Below are positions 6,838 to 7,764 of a DNA stretch of 7,764 nt, in pieces. Under the pieces are notes generated by a model that was given only the letters and a program-made list of their open reading frames with translations, had not been told where the DNA came from and did no database searches. The first letter of the stretch is position 1; every line of letters starts with the position of its first letter. Position numbers and translations under genes: made by a program. The stretch covers positions 1 to 7,764 of the forward strand of contig CAJXTM010000143.1 in assembly GCA_913061385.1 (NCBI GenBank). The letters run 5' to 3'. The stretch is from an uncultured Rhodopirellula sp. Its GTDB lineage: Bacteria; Planctomycetota; Planctomycetia; Pirellulales; Pirellulaceae.

Positions 6838-7764
6838 TCACTTGGCCGGTGTTTGTTCGAGTAGCCAGTTGGTGTATTCAATACCTGGTCCTACAAACTC
6901 CAGTTGAGCCCCGGCCTGCCGTCTTGTTGCTAATGACTGTTCCCGAGGTGACAATGCCAAAAAGTCGCTTGGCGAGACAAAATTCGAGTCGCGCCTGAAT
7001 AAAAGACTAGCTTGGGAGTGGTTGGCAACTTGAATCGCTGTTGAATCTGGTTGTTTCCAGAGGCTGTTCCAAGCAGCAAGCGTCGCGAAGCTGCGAGCGG
7101 TTTTGTTCTTATGTCTTCGTAGACTGAGGCCAATGTAGCTTTCTCGAACACGAAACTGGTTTGCGTTGCCCTGCCACCGCATCAGTTGGGCAATCAACGC
7201 TGGGTTGAGTGGTGGCCTCACCAGAGTGGATTTGAGGGATTGCATCACTAAGCATGCTACAAAGTCGACGTCCAGCAGATTGGATTCCGCTTCAACAGGT
7301 ACGGGCGGTATCGGGCCGAGTTTTTCTGGCGGTAATGAGACCAACAACCCAGTGATGGCACAGATGGTGTTCCGTCTTAGACGTGCTGTTGCTTCAAAAC
7401 CGGCAACCTTGCGAATCGGAAAATCGATGGATACCGCTACAGCACCGGCAATGACATTGTTCTCAAGAATGAACTCAGTCTCGGGAATCATGCCGATGTC
7501 GAGGGCGGCATTGAGAGGGCCACTGTAAAATTCAGAATTTCGTATTTCACACAAACTGGCTTTCATTACCGTAACGCAGTTGAGCGATTCCTGACTGCCT
7601 ATGGTTGCATCGAACCGGCAATTTGAGATGCGAATGCTGCCACTCACGCATCGCACAGCCTCTCGCTTTGGGGTGCGAGTCAGAGCTGGTTCGCTTGCAG
7701 CGTTGAATCTGATTGTGAGTCCCTCGAGAACGAGTTCATTATCAGATACGATCCCCGATGGTAC
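6838..7764 (-). CDS. C-terminal part of a beta-helix repeat protein, possibly a planctomycete Ser/Thr kinase tail
   Basis: The frame is open to the right edge, so this is the last 308 residues of a longer protein; the GTG at 7656 is internal. The stop is TGA (reverse complement of 6838-6840). The visible part opens with repeating beta-strand turns typical of right-handed parallel beta-helices: LVLEGLTIRF, SIRISNCRF, LCEIRNSEF, EFILENNVI, ARLRRNTIC. A less repetitive region follows, ending in ALSPREQSLATRRQAGAQLEFVGPG then EYTNWLLEQTPAK. From memory, tails of this kind, with a VGPG-x-x-Y-x-x-W ending, occur at the C-terminus of large planctomycete proteins, often annotated as Ser/Thr kinases. 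No kinase domain lies in the window, so that assignment is an inference. It converges on the symporter gene and is transcribed separately from the metabolic cluster. Confidence 0.75.
   Translation of the reverse strand, partial: VPSGIVSDNELVLEGLTIRFNAASEPALTRTPKREAVRCVSGSIRISNCRFDATIGSQESLNCVTVMKASLCEIRNSEFYSGPLNAALDIGMIPETEFILENNVIAGAVAVSIDFPIRKVAGFEATARLRRNTICAITGLLVSLPPEKLGPIPPVPVEAESNLLDVDFVACLVMQSLKSTLVRPPLNPALIAQLMRWQGNANQFRVRESYIGLSLRRHKNKTARSFATLAAWNSLWKQPDSTAIQVANHSQASLLFRRDSNFVSPSDFLALSPREQSLATRRQAGAQLEFVGPGIEYTNWLLEQTPAK

Noticed and set aside
7166..7528. 120-codon plus-strand open frame at the right end
   Set aside because: It is opposite the beta-helix gene, whose repeat pattern continues unbroken to the window edge; no ribosome site or domain supports it.

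Overview
The window looks like chromosomal DNA from a bacterium of the Planctomycetota, probably Rhodopirellula/Pirellulales-like. This is inferred from gene content only. It has secreted type B carboxylesterases in tandem, a PutP/PanF-type sodium:solute symporter, moderate (roughly 50%) GC, and a convergent gene whose C-terminal product resembles the beta-helix tails that I associate with planctomycete proteins, often Ser/Thr kinases. No rRNA, tRNA, CRISPR array, insertion sequence or phage gene is visible.

Layout: five plus-strand genes run head to tail from 2 to 6737. They are a 5'-truncated NAD(P)-dependent aldehyde dehydrogenase (2-1270), two paralogous exported carboxylesterases (1301-2923 and 3001-4575), a small four-helix membrane protein of unknown function (4705-5241) and a sodium:solute symporter (5241-6737). 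The gaps are 30 nt between dehydrogenase and first esterase, 77 nt between the esterases, and 129 nt before the membrane pair. That last gap carries a hairpin just after the second esterase stop. The membrane protein and symporter overlap by one base (TGATG). The sixth gene lies on the minus strand (6838-7764), enters from the right edge and ends 100 bp from the symporter stop.

How the genes may work together (inference): the exported esterases hydrolyse an ester or amide outside the cytoplasm, the symporter with its small partner imports a released solute, and the cytoplasmic dehydrogenase oxidises an aldehyde intermediate to an acid. The substrate cannot be read from the sequence. The aldehyde dehydrogenase has an ELGAN variant of the catalytic-glutamate motif and a C-terminus like the lactaldehyde/phosphonoacetaldehyde-type enzymes, which suggests a small polar aldehyde.

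I found no clearly novel defence or mobile system. The points most worth a second look are the uncharacterised small membrane protein coupled to the symporter, and a five-copy tandem repeat at the symporter 3' end. The repeat changes period from 15 to 16 nt and contains the stop codon at the switch.
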